64,000 nt of DNA from Salinicola halophyticus. GTDB taxonomy: Bacteria; Pseudomonadota; Gammaproteobacteria; Pseudomonadales; Halomonadaceae. Position 1 is the first letter of the stretch; every line of letters begins with the position of its first letter. Shown here one piece after another: positions 38,583 through 47,066 of the stretch. The notes beneath the pieces were generated by a model. The model worked only from the letters and a program-made list of their open reading frames with translations, did not search any database and was not told where the DNA came from. The stretch spans positions 1 to 64,000 of the forward strand of contig NZ_PZJN01000006.1 in NCBI RefSeq assembly GCF_003206695.1, read 5' to 3'. Made by a program: the position numbers and the translations under genes.

Positions 38583-38747
38583 CCTTGTATCGCGGTCCTG
38601 GCTGGTGTCGGCAACGGGTCAGGGCCGCTACCACAGATAAGGTTAGGTGATATGAACAGCGGCTGCTAAATCCTTCATCACTATCCTGTCGCAAGGGCAG
38701 TACGGCTTAAGTCGGATGTCCATGGCTCTCCAATTGTGTTTACTTAC

Positions 38748-38774
38748 GTCAATAATATTATCAATAATATTGAC
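38748..38774. promoter_or_regulatory. Tandem operators before the IlvD/Edd dehydratase
   Basis: Two overlapping 15-mers (38748-38762 and 38760-38774) match the palindrome GTCAATA-n-TATTGAC at 12 or more of 14 arm positions. They end 12 bp before the dehydratase ATG. The same motif, perfect, occurs at 41527-41541 beside the GntR gene and before tctC. Regulation by the linked FCD regulator is an inference. Confidence 0.6.
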
Positions 38775-38786
38775 GACGAGGATACC

Positions 38787-40556
38787 ATGGCAGACGAGCC
38801 TAACAACGAGCAACACGGCAATCAGCACGACAAGCCGGCTGACGAGCGACAGACCGGGCTCAATCAGGGCCTGGTGAACTACGGCGACGCCGGTTTCTCG
38901 CTCTTCTTGCGCAAGGCGTTCATCAAGGGGGCGGGTTACAGCGACGATGCGCTCAACCGTACTATCGTCGGCATCGCCAACACCGGGAGCGGGTATAACC
39001 CCTGTCATGGAAACATGCCGCAACTGATCGAGGCAGTGAAACGCGGGGTGATGCTGGAGGGGGGGCTGCCGATCGAATTTCCGACCATCTCGATCGCGGA
39101 GAGCTTTTCCACGCCCACCAGCATGTACCTGCGCAACCTGATGTCGATGGATACCGAGGAGATGATCCGCGCCCAGCCGATGGACTCGGTGGTGCTGATC
39201 GGTGGCTGCGACAAGACGGTGCCCGCCCAGTTGATGGGCGCCGCTTCGGCCAATCTCCCCATGCTCGAGCTGGTGACCGGCGCCATGCTCACCAGCGGCC
39301 ACCGTGGCGTCCGCGTGGGCGCGTGTACCGACTGTCGCCGCTACTGGGGCATGTATCGCGGCCAGGAGATCGACGATCAGGAGATCGAGGAGGTCAACGC
39401 CAAACTGGTCGGCAGTGTCGGCACCTGCTCGGTTATGGGGACGGCAAGCACCATGGCGTGTATCAGCGAAGCGCTGGGCATCGCATTGCCGGGCAGCGCC
39501 TCGCCGCCGGCGGTGACCGCGGATCGCATGCGCGTCGCAGAGGCGACCGGTCGACAGGCCGTGATCAACGCGCGAGCCCGTGTGACGCCGGACAAGATTC
39601 TGACCGAGAAGGCGTTCGAGAATGCGCTGCGGGTGCTGCTGGCGATCGGCGGCTCGACCAACGGCATCATTCATCTGACGGCTATCGCGGGGCGTATGGG
39701 TATCGATATCGACCTAGCGGCTTTCGATCGGATGAGCCGCGAGACGCCGGTGCTGGTCGATCTCAAGCCGTCGGGTCAGCACTACATGGAGGATCTGCAT
39801 CGTGCCGGCGGGCTGCCGACCGTGCTGCGCGAACTGAAACCGCTGCTGCACCTGGATGCCATGACCGTGACCGGGCGCCCGCTGGGGGAAGAGATCGATG
39901 CCGTGCCGGCTTTCGAACAGCAGGTGGTGCATCGCTTCGACTCGCCGCTCTATCCGGCCGGCGGGATCGCCTTCGTGCGCGGCAACCTGGCGCCCGATGG
40001 CGCGATCATCAAGCAGTCGGCCGCCGATGCCAGACTGATGGAGCACGAAGGGCGAGCGGTGGTGTTCGAAGACGCCGAGGACATGGCGGCGCGAATCGAC
40101 GACCCGGAGCTGGACGTGACGGCGGAGGACGTTCTCGTGCTCAAGCGGATCGGGCCCGTTGGGGCACCGGGGATGCCCGAAGCGGGTTATCTGCCGATCC
40201 CGCGCAAGCTGGCCCGGCAAGGCGTGCGCGACATGCTGCGAATCTCAGACGGCCGCATGAGCGGCACGGCGGCGGGGTCGATCGTGCTGCACGTGACGCC
40301 CGAAGCCGCCCTGGGCGGGCCGTTGGCGCTGGTCGAGAACGGTGACAGGATTCGTCTGAGCGTGAGCGAAAGACGACTGGAGCTGCTGGTCGATGACGCG
40401 GAACTCGCCCGGCGCCGGGAAGGCTGGCGGCCGATTGCCCTGACCGCCGAGCGAGGGTATCGCAAGCTGTTTCTCGAGCAGATAACTCAGGCGGATCAAG
40501 GCTGCGATTTTACCTTCCTGCGCCCGCCGAACATCCAGCGTCGAGTACCGAAGTGA
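38787..40556 (+). CDS. IlvD/Edd family sugar-acid dehydratase
   Basis: This 589-residue Fe-S dehydratase is a paralogue of IlvD (20427) but of the sugar-acid branch (arabinonate, xylonate, galactonate dehydratases). The three cluster cysteines are in GYNPCHGNM, GGCDKTVPAQ and GTCSVMGTASTM. An extra CTDCRRYW segment and the end FLRPPN differ from IlvD. It probably converts an aldonate to a 2-keto-3-deoxy acid. It is single, with operators just upstream, and converges on the GntR gene. ATG 38787 follows ACGAGGA. Confidence 0.9.
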   Translation: MADEPNNEQHGNQHDKPADERQTGLNQGLVNYGDAGFSLFLRKAFIKGAGYSDDALNRTIVGIANTGSGYNPCHGNMPQLIEAVKRGVMLEGGLPIEFPTISIAESFSTPTSMYLRNLMSMDTEEMIRAQPMDSVVLIGGCDKTVPAQLMGAASANLPMLELVTGAMLTSGHRGVRVGACTDCRRYWGMYRGQEIDDQEIEEVNAKLVGSVGTCSVMGTASTMACISEALGIALPGSASPPAVTADRMRVAEATGRQAVINARARVTPDKILTEKAFENALRVLLAIGGSTNGIIHLTAIAGRMGIDIDLAAFDRMSRETPVLVDLKPSGQHYMEDLHRAGGLPTVLRELKPLLHLDAMTVTGRPLGEEIDAVPAFEQQVVHRFDSPLYPAGGIAFVRGNLAPDGAIIKQSAADARLMEHEGRAVVFEDAEDMAARIDDPELDVTAEDVLVLKRIGPVGAPGMPEAGYLPIPRKLARQGVRDMLRISDGRMSGTAAGSIVLHVTPEAALGGPLALVENGDRIRLSVSERRLELLVDDAELARRREGWRPIALTAERGYRKLFLEQITQADQGCDFTFLRPPNIQRRVPK

Positions 40557-40584
40557 CGGCGGGCCTCGAGGCCGATTATTCGTA

Positions 40585-41313
40585 TCAGCCGCCTTCCCGG
40601 AGCCGGTAGAGATGCAGATAACGCTCTTTCGAGGGCTGAAGATGCTGGTAACAGAGGCGGTGTAGCTCGGCGCGATCCTGCTGCTTGAGCGCGTCGATCA
40701 TGGCGAGGTGCTCATCGCGAGCCAGCAGGATGGCCTGGCGATCGGTGGTACCGATGAAACGAATGGCGTGGGCCTTCTGCGCGAACTCATTGACCGTATC
40801 CGCAAGGTAGTCGTTGCCGCAGGCTGCAAACAGCGTGCGATGGAAGGCGATGTTGTGATGGAACACCGCGCGCAGGTCGCCGCTCTCCACGGCCGTACTG
40901 TGCTGGGACTGGATGGCGGTCAGCGCATCGATCAACGCGGGCGGGGCCGGCATCGGGATGCGATCCGCGGCGGCCTCTTCCAGCAGCTCACGCATGACAT
41001 AGATCCCCTCCACCTCTTCCGGGGTATAGGATTTGACGAAGGCGCCACGATTCTTGATCCGTTCTACAAGACCGGCGTTCTCGAGCTGAAACAGCGCCTG
41101 GCGCACCACATGGCGCTTGCCGGCGAAGCGCTGCATCAGGTCCTCCTCGACCAGTCTCTCCTTCGGGTGCACTCGATTCAGCACGATATCCTCTTCGATG
41201 GCCGAGACGATATCGGCGACGCTGACCGATTCGGCGGTCGCCTGTGCACGCTCGTCGGCGAGCCGCCGACCGCTAGCGGGGATGGTCGATTTAGCGATGT
41301 CTCGCGTTGGCAT
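40585..41313 (-). CDS. GntR family regulator, FCD subfamily
   Basis: This 242-residue regulator has a winged HTH (DIVSAIEEDIVLNRVHPKERLVEEDLMQRF, HVVRQALFQLENAGLV) preceded by a 30-residue Ser/Ala-rich extension, and an all-helical FCD ligand domain. Metal-site histidines are suggested in VFHHNIAFHR and DEHLAMIDAL. FCD regulators often sense sugar acids. It lies between the IlvD/Edd gene and tctC, and palindromes before both are candidate binding sites. Start ATG 41313. Confidence 0.92.
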   Translation of the reverse strand: MPTRDIAKSTIPASGRRLADERAQATAESVSVADIVSAIEEDIVLNRVHPKERLVEEDLMQRFAGKRHVVRQALFQLENAGLVERIKNRGAFVKSYTPEEVEGIYVMRELLEEAAADRIPMPAPPALIDALTAIQSQHSTAVESGDLRAVFHHNIAFHRTLFAACGNDYLADTVNEFAQKAHAIRFIGTTDRQAILLARDEHLAMIDALKQQDRAELHRLCYQHLQPSKERYLHLYRLREGG

Positions 41314-41526
41314 GAGCGTTTCCCATCATGATGAAGTTCCCGTCGATCGGTCGGCCATTGTCTGCAGCCGACTGGAGTGAGGCAAGTGGCGCTTCGACAT
41401 GACTCCACCCGAATCACGAGCGAAACGTTCGGAATCGATTTTGCTGCGCCAATCTCCCCGTATAACGCCAATTTTTCAGCTTTCAACACCGGTTTGTAGG
41501 ACGTTAGTGCTTTAGTCTCTATTGGC

Positions 41527-41541
41527 GTCAATATTATTGAC
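41527..41541. promoter_or_regulatory. Perfect palindromic operator before tctC
   Basis: GTCAATA, one central T, TATTGAC. The arms are exact, and the motif recurs as two degenerate copies at 38748-38774. Position between gntR (starts 41313, leftward) and tctC (41677) suits control of both. Confidence 0.7.
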
Positions 41542-41580
41542 AATCTAATCGATAAATTAATACGTTCTTCTAGTCGCGGC

Positions 41581-41640
41581 AAGAACCGGCACGACAAGAA
41601 CCGGCACGACAAGGACAGGTACGACAACGAATAAGCACGA
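41581..41640. repeat. 15-bp tandem repeat, four copies, in the tctC leader
   Basis: AAGAACCGGCACGAC occurs exactly at 41581-41595 and 41596-41610, then as variants at 41611-41625 and 41626-41640. If the promoter is near the palindrome, the array is transcribed into the tctC leader. Confidence 0.9.
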
Positions 41641-41676
41641 TAACGATAACCAGACTCCGTCAGAGAGGAATCGATC

Positions 41677-42657
41677 ATGCACGCCAAAGCCCTTCGCCAC
41701 TGGCTGACGATCACCGCCGTGGCCATCAGCCTGTCTCCCCTGGCGCAAGCCGCCGATTACGTGGGAGGCGATGAAGTCACCGTACTGCAGGGATTCAAAC
41801 CGGGGGGCGGCAGTGACGCCCTGGCGCAACTGGTGCAGCCGCGCCTGAGCGAGATCCTCGGCGTCGATTTCGTCAACGAATACATGCCCGGCGCAACCGG
41901 CGCCATTGCCTGGACACGACTGGCCAAGCAGTCGCCCAAGGATGGCGGCACCATCAGCATTACCAATACGCCGATGCTGATGACCAACTACATCATGAAC
42001 GACGCCATTACTTACAAGACCGACGAGTTGACCCCGATCGCCAATGTGGTCACCGACCCGGGCATCGTCGTGGTCAATGCCGACAGTCCTTATCAGACCA
42101 TCGAGGACCTGCTCGAGGACGCCGAGAAGAACCCGGGCACGGTTACCATTGGCAATTCCGGCGTGGGGGGAGACGATTTTTTCACCACCATTTTGCTCGA
42201 GCAGGCCAAGGGTCTGTCGTTCAAGAAGGTTCCGTTCCAGGGTGACGGCCCCTCCGCGACGGCGGCCATGGGCGGCAAAATCGATGCCAGCTTCAACAAC
42301 GTGGGCAACGTCTACGGCCAGATCGAGTCCGGCAATCTCAGGGCATTGGCGGTGTTTGCCGAGAAGCGGCTGACCAGCCTGCCGGACGTGCCCACCATGA
42401 AAGAGAAGGGCGTCGACGTGGTGGCCGGTTCCTCGCGCGGTTACAGCGCACCGGCGGGTATCCCCGACGAGGCTCGTCAGCAGTTGATCGAAGCGTTCCA
42501 GACCCTGGCCAAGGATCCCGATTTCCAGGCCCAGGCGGAAAAACGGGCCATGAATCTCGACGTCGTTACCGGCGATGACTACCGCGCCATGATCGACAAG
42601 ATGGAGAGCGACTACCGCGACATTTGGGAATCGGTCAAGGACGAGGTCGGCCGCTGA
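41677..42657 (+). CDS. tctC: Tripartite tricarboxylate transporter binding protein (TctC/Bug)
   Basis: This 326-residue periplasmic receptor has a signal peptide (cleavage near AQAAD, about residue 26). Bug/TctC hallmarks are LQGFKPGGGSDALAQLVQPRL, the EYMPGATGAIAWTRLAK loop and GGKIDASFNNVGNVYGQIESGNLRALAVFAEKR. The family captures carboxylates for TctAB. Encoded with tctB and tctA in order C-B-A and followed by sugar-acid enzymes, so the ligand is probably an aldarate or aldonate. ATG 41677 follows AGAGAGGA. Confidence 0.94.
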   Translation: MHAKALRHWLTITAVAISLSPLAQAADYVGGDEVTVLQGFKPGGGSDALAQLVQPRLSEILGVDFVNEYMPGATGAIAWTRLAKQSPKDGGTISITNTPMLMTNYIMNDAITYKTDELTPIANVVTDPGIVVVNADSPYQTIEDLLEDAEKNPGTVTIGNSGVGGDDFFTTILLEQAKGLSFKKVPFQGDGPSATAAMGGKIDASFNNVGNVYGQIESGNLRALAVFAEKRLTSLPDVPTMKEKGVDVVAGSSRGYSAPAGIPDEARQQLIEAFQTLAKDPDFQAQAEKRAMNLDVVTGDDYRAMIDKMESDYRDIWESVKDEVGR

Positions 42658-42689
42658 GCGGCTGACGAACCATCGAGGAGGAGGGCGTC

Positions 42690-43184
42690 ATGAATGTCAG
42701 TCGTTTGCTGCTGGGTCTGTTCGGCATCGTCGTGGCCGGCGTCTTCTTCTTCGATGCCAGCCAATATCCTCGAGCCGCCGCCCAGATGCCGATGATCTAT
42801 TCGGTGGCCGTGGCGCTTCTGTCGTTGGCGATGGTCGCCAGCGAGCTGCGTCTGCAGCGCCGTGCCTCGGCTTTTCGCGAGACAGAAGGCACCAAGGCGT
42901 ATCAATCCGTAGCGACGGACGAAGCGAACGAAGTGCCGCCGGCGCCCAAGCGCTGGACGGCAGTCGCTGCCATTTTTCTGCTGGCGGTAGGGTACGTCGC
43001 GGTGATGACGACACTCGGCTACGTGCTGGCCACGGCGCTGTTCATGGCCTTGGCGCTGGCGATTCTGCGCACGGTGAAGTGGACCTTCGCGTTGATCGCG
43101 GGCGCGGTGCTGATCGCGATGATCTGTCTGGTGTTCGTGCAGTTCCTGGGCTTGCCGATTCCACTGCTGCCAAGCTTTTTATAA
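42690..43184 (+). CDS. tctB: Tripartite tricarboxylate transporter small subunit (TctB)
   Basis: This 164-residue membrane protein has four predicted helices with a hydrophilic loop (about residues 55-82) between the first and second pairs, the normal TctB layout. The FDASQYPRAAAQMP motif after helix 1 is characteristic. ATG 42690 follows GAGGAGG. It pairs with the TctA channel encoded 83 bp downstream. Confidence 0.9.
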   Translation: MNVSRLLLGLFGIVVAGVFFFDASQYPRAAAQMPMIYSVAVALLSLAMVASELRLQRRASAFRETEGTKAYQSVATDEANEVPPAPKRWTAVAAIFLLAVGYVAVMTTLGYVLATALFMALALAILRTVKWTFALIAGAVLIAMICLVFVQFLGLPIPLLPSFL

Positions 43185-43267
43185 GCGCTTATCAAAGACA
43201 GCTTGTAAGCACTCGTCACAACCGGCGGCCCACCTTGCTCAAATCGAGCGCAGGAGAGTAGACGCGC

Positions 43268-44776
43268 ATGGATTCCTCTTTGGTGATGATCGGGCTGACT
43301 AACGTGCTCAGCTTCAACAACATAGCCTGCATCCTTGGCGGAACGCTGCTGGGATTGTTCGTCGGGGCGATGCCGGGGCTGTCGGCAACGATGGCGTTGG
43401 CCTTGCTGCTGCCGCTGACATTCAGCTTCGACCCGGCGACCGGGCTGAGCATGCTGGCTTCGCTTTATGTGGGGGCGTCCTATGGCGGTTCCATCGCCGC
43501 GATTCTATTGCGCACGCCCGGTACACCGTCGGCGGCTGCCACCGTTCTCGACGGCTTTCCGCTCTCGCAGCAGGGCCGTGCCGGCGAAGCGCTGGGGGTG
43601 TCGCTGTTCGCCTCCTTCTTCGGCGGGTTGCTGAGTGGCATCGCGCTGCTGACGGCGGCGCCGCTCCTCGGCACGCTGGTGCTCGAGTTCGGCCCGGTCG
43701 AGCTGTTCGCGATCGCCGTGCTGGGCATCACGATCATCGGCTCGCTGGCCCAGGGCTCGGTCATCAGCGGTCTGCTCTCCGGCGGGTTGGGGCTGCTGCT
43801 CAGTACCGTCGGGATGGATCTGACGACGGGCACGCCACGGATGACGTTCGATCAGATCAATCTGTTCGGCGGGATCGATTTTACGGTGGCGCTGATCGGC
43901 TTGTTCTCGGTGCCCCAGGCGCTGACCCTGATCGAGAATTCGCACCAGGGTGGCAAGGTGGCGAGCCGCATCACCGATCGCTTGATGCCGCGGTGGAGCA
44001 CCATCAAGCAGCTGATGCCCAATATCCTGCGCTCCAGCGGCATTGGCATCATCGTGGGGCTGATTCCAGGTACCGGTGGCGATACGGCCAGCTGGTTTGC
44101 CTATAACGAGGCCAAGCGCTTCGCCAAGGACAAGAGCCGGTTCGGCAAGGGAGAGATCGCCGGGGTCGCCGCGCCGGAGGCCGCCAACAATGCCGTGGTC
44201 GGTGGCGCATTGATTCCCACTATCGCACTCGGAATCCCGGGGAGCTCTTCCACTGCGATTCTGCTGGGGGCGTTGATGGTGCAGGGCATTCTGCCGGGTC
44301 CCAACCTGCTCACCGATTACGGCGATGTCACCTATACCCTGATCTGGGCAGTGATTCTCGCCAATATCGCGCTACTGGTGGTGGGGCTGGCGTTCACCAA
44401 GATGAGCGTGTCGGTCACCAAGATTCCCGACGGCTTCATTGCCTGCGCGATTCTTACGCTCTGCATCGTCGGCGCGTTTGCCATCAACAACAGCCTGTTC
44501 GATGTCGGACTGATGCTGGGTTTCGGTCTGTTCGGTTATTGGATGAGCAAGGCGGGCGTCTCGCCGGCGCCGATGGTGATCGGTCTGATCCTGGGGCCGG
44601 TGATGGAAACCAGCTTCCAGCAGTCGATGCTGATCGGCAATGACAGCTTCGGCGTGTTTCTGGAGAGCCCAATTGCCACCGTTCTGCTGATCCTCGCGCT
44701 GCTGTCGATCTTGCAGGCGACACCGTTCTTTCGCTGGCTGCGCGTGCCGTTCAAGCGTCGCCTGAAACACGACTGA
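43268..44776 (+). CDS. tctA: Tripartite tricarboxylate transporter large subunit (TctA)
   Basis: This 502-residue membrane protein has about 11-12 helices. The family motifs GAMPGLSATMALALLLPLTF near the N-terminus, YGGSIAAILLRTPGTPSAAATVLDG, GLIPGTGGDTASWFAYNEAKR and EAANNAVVGGALIPTIALGIPGSSSTAILLGAL are intact; the paired glycine-rich elements form the carboxylate/Na+ path. It is cotranscribed with tctC, tctB and the following dehydratase and aldolase genes (36-bp gap). Confidence 0.95.
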   Translation: MDSSLVMIGLTNVLSFNNIACILGGTLLGLFVGAMPGLSATMALALLLPLTFSFDPATGLSMLASLYVGASYGGSIAAILLRTPGTPSAAATVLDGFPLSQQGRAGEALGVSLFASFFGGLLSGIALLTAAPLLGTLVLEFGPVELFAIAVLGITIIGSLAQGSVISGLLSGGLGLLLSTVGMDLTTGTPRMTFDQINLFGGIDFTVALIGLFSVPQALTLIENSHQGGKVASRITDRLMPRWSTIKQLMPNILRSSGIGIIVGLIPGTGGDTASWFAYNEAKRFAKDKSRFGKGEIAGVAAPEAANNAVVGGALIPTIALGIPGSSSTAILLGALMVQGILPGPNLLTDYGDVTYTLIWAVILANIALLVVGLAFTKMSVSVTKIPDGFIACAILTLCIVGAFAINNSLFDVGLMLGFGLFGYWMSKAGVSPAPMVIGLILGPVMETSFQQSMLIGNDSFGVFLESPIATVLLILALLSILQATPFFRWLRVPFKRRLKHD

Positions 44777-44811
44777 TGCCTCGGCATGCCAATCACCCGG
44801 AGAGATGACCG

Positions 44812-45933
44812 ATGACTCGAATTACCGATGTACAGGCGCGTACGGTCAATGTCGCGCTGGACAACCCGACCAGCTTTTCCAATCGACAGGTATTCAAGCG
44901 CGACTACGCGCTGGTCAAGGTGACCGGCGACGACGGCGTCAGCGGTATCGGCTTCTGCTATGGCGGCAACAACGCCGGCCATCTGGTGACGCAGGCGGTA
45001 CGCGATCTGCTCAAGCCGGTTCTGATGGGGCAGGACACCCATCGCGTCGAAGGCCTGTGGCAGGAGATGTATCAGGAAAGCTTGCTCCATGGGCGCACCG
45101 GCTCGGTGATGCGGGCGCTAAGCATCCTCGACGTGGCGCTGTGGGACCGCAATGCTCGCGCTGCCAACCTGCCGCTTTACAAGTTCCTCGGCGCCAGCGA
45201 CGAAGAGAGCGTGGCGGCTTACGCAAGCGGCGGCTATTACCTCGACGGCAAGACGCCGGCCAAGCTGGCGGAGGAAATGACCGGCTATGTCGACAAGGGC
45301 TTCAAGGCGGTCAAAATGAAAGTGGGGCGCGAAGATCTGGCCGGCGAAGAGGCGCGCCTGGCGGCCGTTCGTGAGGCAATTGGCCCTGACGTGCTGTTGA
45401 TGATGGACGCCAACAACGCCTGGCACGATCTGCCTTCGGCCCTGGCCTTCGCGCGGATGGCCGAGCCCTATTCGCCCTATTGGATCGAGGAGCCGTTCAG
45501 TCCCGACGACATCGACAACCATCGCCGTCTGGCCGAGCGCACGCCGATCCCGGTGGCGACGGGCGAGATTGAAGCCGGTCGCTGGCGCTTCAAGGAGCTG
45601 CTGGACAAGGAGGCGGCGATGATCCTGCAGACTGATGCGGCGGTCTGTGGCGGGATCACCGAATTCCGGCGTATCGCGGCCACGGCGGCGAGTTACGGCG
45701 TGGAAATCTGTCCGCACTGGTTTCATGATCTTCACGTGCATCTGGTCGGCTCGACGCCGAATGCGCCTTTCGTCGAATTCTTTGCCGACGATCAAGTGCT
45801 TAACTTCCGTAGACTAATCGATACGCAGCTGACCTTCAGCGACGGACGCCTGCAGCTGCCGCAGACGCCGGGGCTGGGGTTCAATTTCGACGAGGAAGCG
45901 CTGGCGCGCTATGCCGCCGAGCCGTGGTCTTGA
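44812..45933 (+). CDS. Enolase-superfamily sugar-acid dehydratase (mandelate racemase group)
   Basis: This 373-residue enzyme belongs to the mandelate racemase subgroup. Catalytic KMK (K168, K170), metal ligands D199, E226 (IEEPFSPDD) and E252 (ATGEIEAGRW), and the D275/H302 dyad (QTDAAVCGG, CPHWFHD) are all present. This pattern supports dehydration of an acid sugar to a 2-keto-3-deoxy acid, feeding the DHDPS-family enzyme next to it. The exact sugar cannot be read. A 17-bp tandem repeat begins on the last base of its stop codon. ATG 44812 follows GGAGAGATG. Confidence 0.92.
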   Translation: MTRITDVQARTVNVALDNPTSFSNRQVFKRDYALVKVTGDDGVSGIGFCYGGNNAGHLVTQAVRDLLKPVLMGQDTHRVEGLWQEMYQESLLHGRTGSVMRALSILDVALWDRNARAANLPLYKFLGASDEESVAAYASGGYYLDGKTPAKLAEEMTGYVDKGFKAVKMKVGREDLAGEEARLAAVREAIGPDVLLMMDANNAWHDLPSALAFARMAEPYSPYWIEEPFSPDDIDNHRRLAERTPIPVATGEIEAGRWRFKELLDKEAAMILQTDAAVCGGITEFRRIAATAASYGVEICPHWFHDLHVHLVGSTPNAPFVEFFADDQVLNFRRLIDTQLTFSDGRLQLPQTPGLGFNFDEEALARYAAEPWS

Positions 45934-46000
45934 ATCAATCGATAACCTGAATCGATCGATAACCTGAATCGAGCAATAACCTGAGTCGGCCGCCAACCTG
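45933..46000. repeat. 17-bp tandem repeat, four copies, starting in a stop codon
   Basis: Four 17-mers (45933-45949, 45950-45966, 45967-45983, 45984-46000) share AATCgatcgATAACCTG; the last is most diverged. The array starts on the final A of the TGA of the enolase-superfamily gene and ends 18 bp before an inverted repeat. Confidence 0.92.
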
Positions 46001-46017
46001 CGGCGATCGATAGTGAC

Positions 46018-46041
46018 AACGGCGGGCCTTGGCCCGCCGTT
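46018..46041. terminator. Perfect 11-bp inverted repeat, possible terminator or attenuator
   Basis: AACGGCGGGCC, loop TT, GGCCCGCCGTT lies between the enolase-superfamily gene and the DHDPS-family gene. There is no T-run, so it may only weaken read-through into the aldolase genes. Confidence 0.55.
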
Positions 46042-46093
46042 CTGACTACCTGCCACATGTCTATTTCATTTGCCCAACTTGAGGTCTGCGCCC

Positions 46094-47017
46094 ATGTCGC
46101 CGAATGCGCCCTGCGGTACCGTATTGTCACCGGTCATCACGCCGTTTCGCGATGATCTCTCCCCGGATGCCGCGCGCTTCGTGGATCATTGCCGCTGGCT
46201 GATGGCCAACGATGTCGGTCTGGCAATCTTCGGCACCAACTCCGAGGCCAACTCGCTGTCGGTGCCGGAGCGCCGCGAGCTGCTCGATCACCTGGTCGCG
46301 GCGGGGCTCGACACGAGCCGTTTGATGCCGGGGACCGGCTGCTGCTCGATACCCGACAGCGTGGCGCTGACAAGTCATGCCGTGGCGCAGGGCGTCGGTG
46401 GCGTGCTGATGCTGCCGCCGTTCTATTACAAGGGCGTCTCGGAGGAGGGGCTGTTCCGGTTCTACTGCGAGGTGATCGAGCGGGTCGGCGACGAGCGGCT
46501 GCGGCTCTACCTCTATCACATTCCGCCAGTCGCCCAGGTGCCCATCGGCCTGGGTCTTATCGAGCGCTTGCTGAAGCGCTATCCGGAGGTCGTGGCGGGA
46601 ATCAAGGACAGCTCCGGCGACTGGGCCAATACTCAGGCCGTCATCGATGCCTTCGGATCACAAGGATTCAAGGTCTATGCCGGTAGCGAACGCTTCCTGC
46701 TGCCGACGTTGCGAGCCGGCGGCGCCGGTTGCATCAGTGCCACGGCCAACGTCAATCCCCGCGCGATCTCGGCGTTGGGCGCCAGTTGGCAGGATGAAGA
46801 CGCCGATGCGCGGCAGCAGGCACTCAATGAGATTCGCGATATCTTCGAAAGCGTGCCGATGATCCCGGCGCTCAAGGCCGCCACCGCGCATTTCAGCGGT
46901 GATTCCATCTGGGACCGCTTGCGGCCGCCGCTGGTATCGCTCGATGACAGCCAGCGCGACAAATTGCTGGCCGCGTTGACGCAGCGCGGTTTCGCGATGC
47001 CAGGAGTCGCAGGGTAA
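46094..47017 (+). CDS. DHDPS/NAL family aldolase or dehydratase
   Basis: This 307-residue (beta/alpha)8 barrel has the Schiff-base lysine K171 (AGIKDSSGD) and catalytic tyrosine Y141 (YLYHIPP). The usual GTTGE substrate loop is GTNSEANSL (about 47-55), a variant found in sugar-acid members. Beside an enolase-superfamily dehydratase it probably cleaves or dehydrates a 2-keto-3-deoxy sugar acid (KDPG-like aldolase, or 5-keto-4-deoxyglucarate dehydratase). ATG 46094 is chosen for the GAGG 9 nt upstream; a TTG at 46070 is in frame. Confidence 0.9.
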   Translation: MSPNAPCGTVLSPVITPFRDDLSPDAARFVDHCRWLMANDVGLAIFGTNSEANSLSVPERRELLDHLVAAGLDTSRLMPGTGCCSIPDSVALTSHAVAQGVGGVLMLPPFYYKGVSEEGLFRFYCEVIERVGDERLRLYLYHIPPVAQVPIGLGLIERLLKRYPEVVAGIKDSSGDWANTQAVIDAFGSQGFKVYAGSERFLLPTLRAGGAGCISATANVNPRAISALGASWQDEDADARQQALNEIRDIFESVPMIPALKAATAHFSGDSIWDRLRPPLVSLDDSQRDKLLAALTQRGFAMPGVAG

Positions 47018-47066
47018 TCATCGCTTTCGTATCCTCGATGTCTCTCTCCTGCGATAAGGATCACCC

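Larger units (their letters stand above)
41314..41676. other. Divergent control region GntR / tctC
   Basis: This AT-richer 363-bp gap contains a perfect 15-bp palindrome (41527-41541), A/T-rich sequence to 41570, and a 15-bp tandem repeat (41581-41640) ending 37 bp before the tctC ATG. No gene is supported. Confidence 0.7.
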
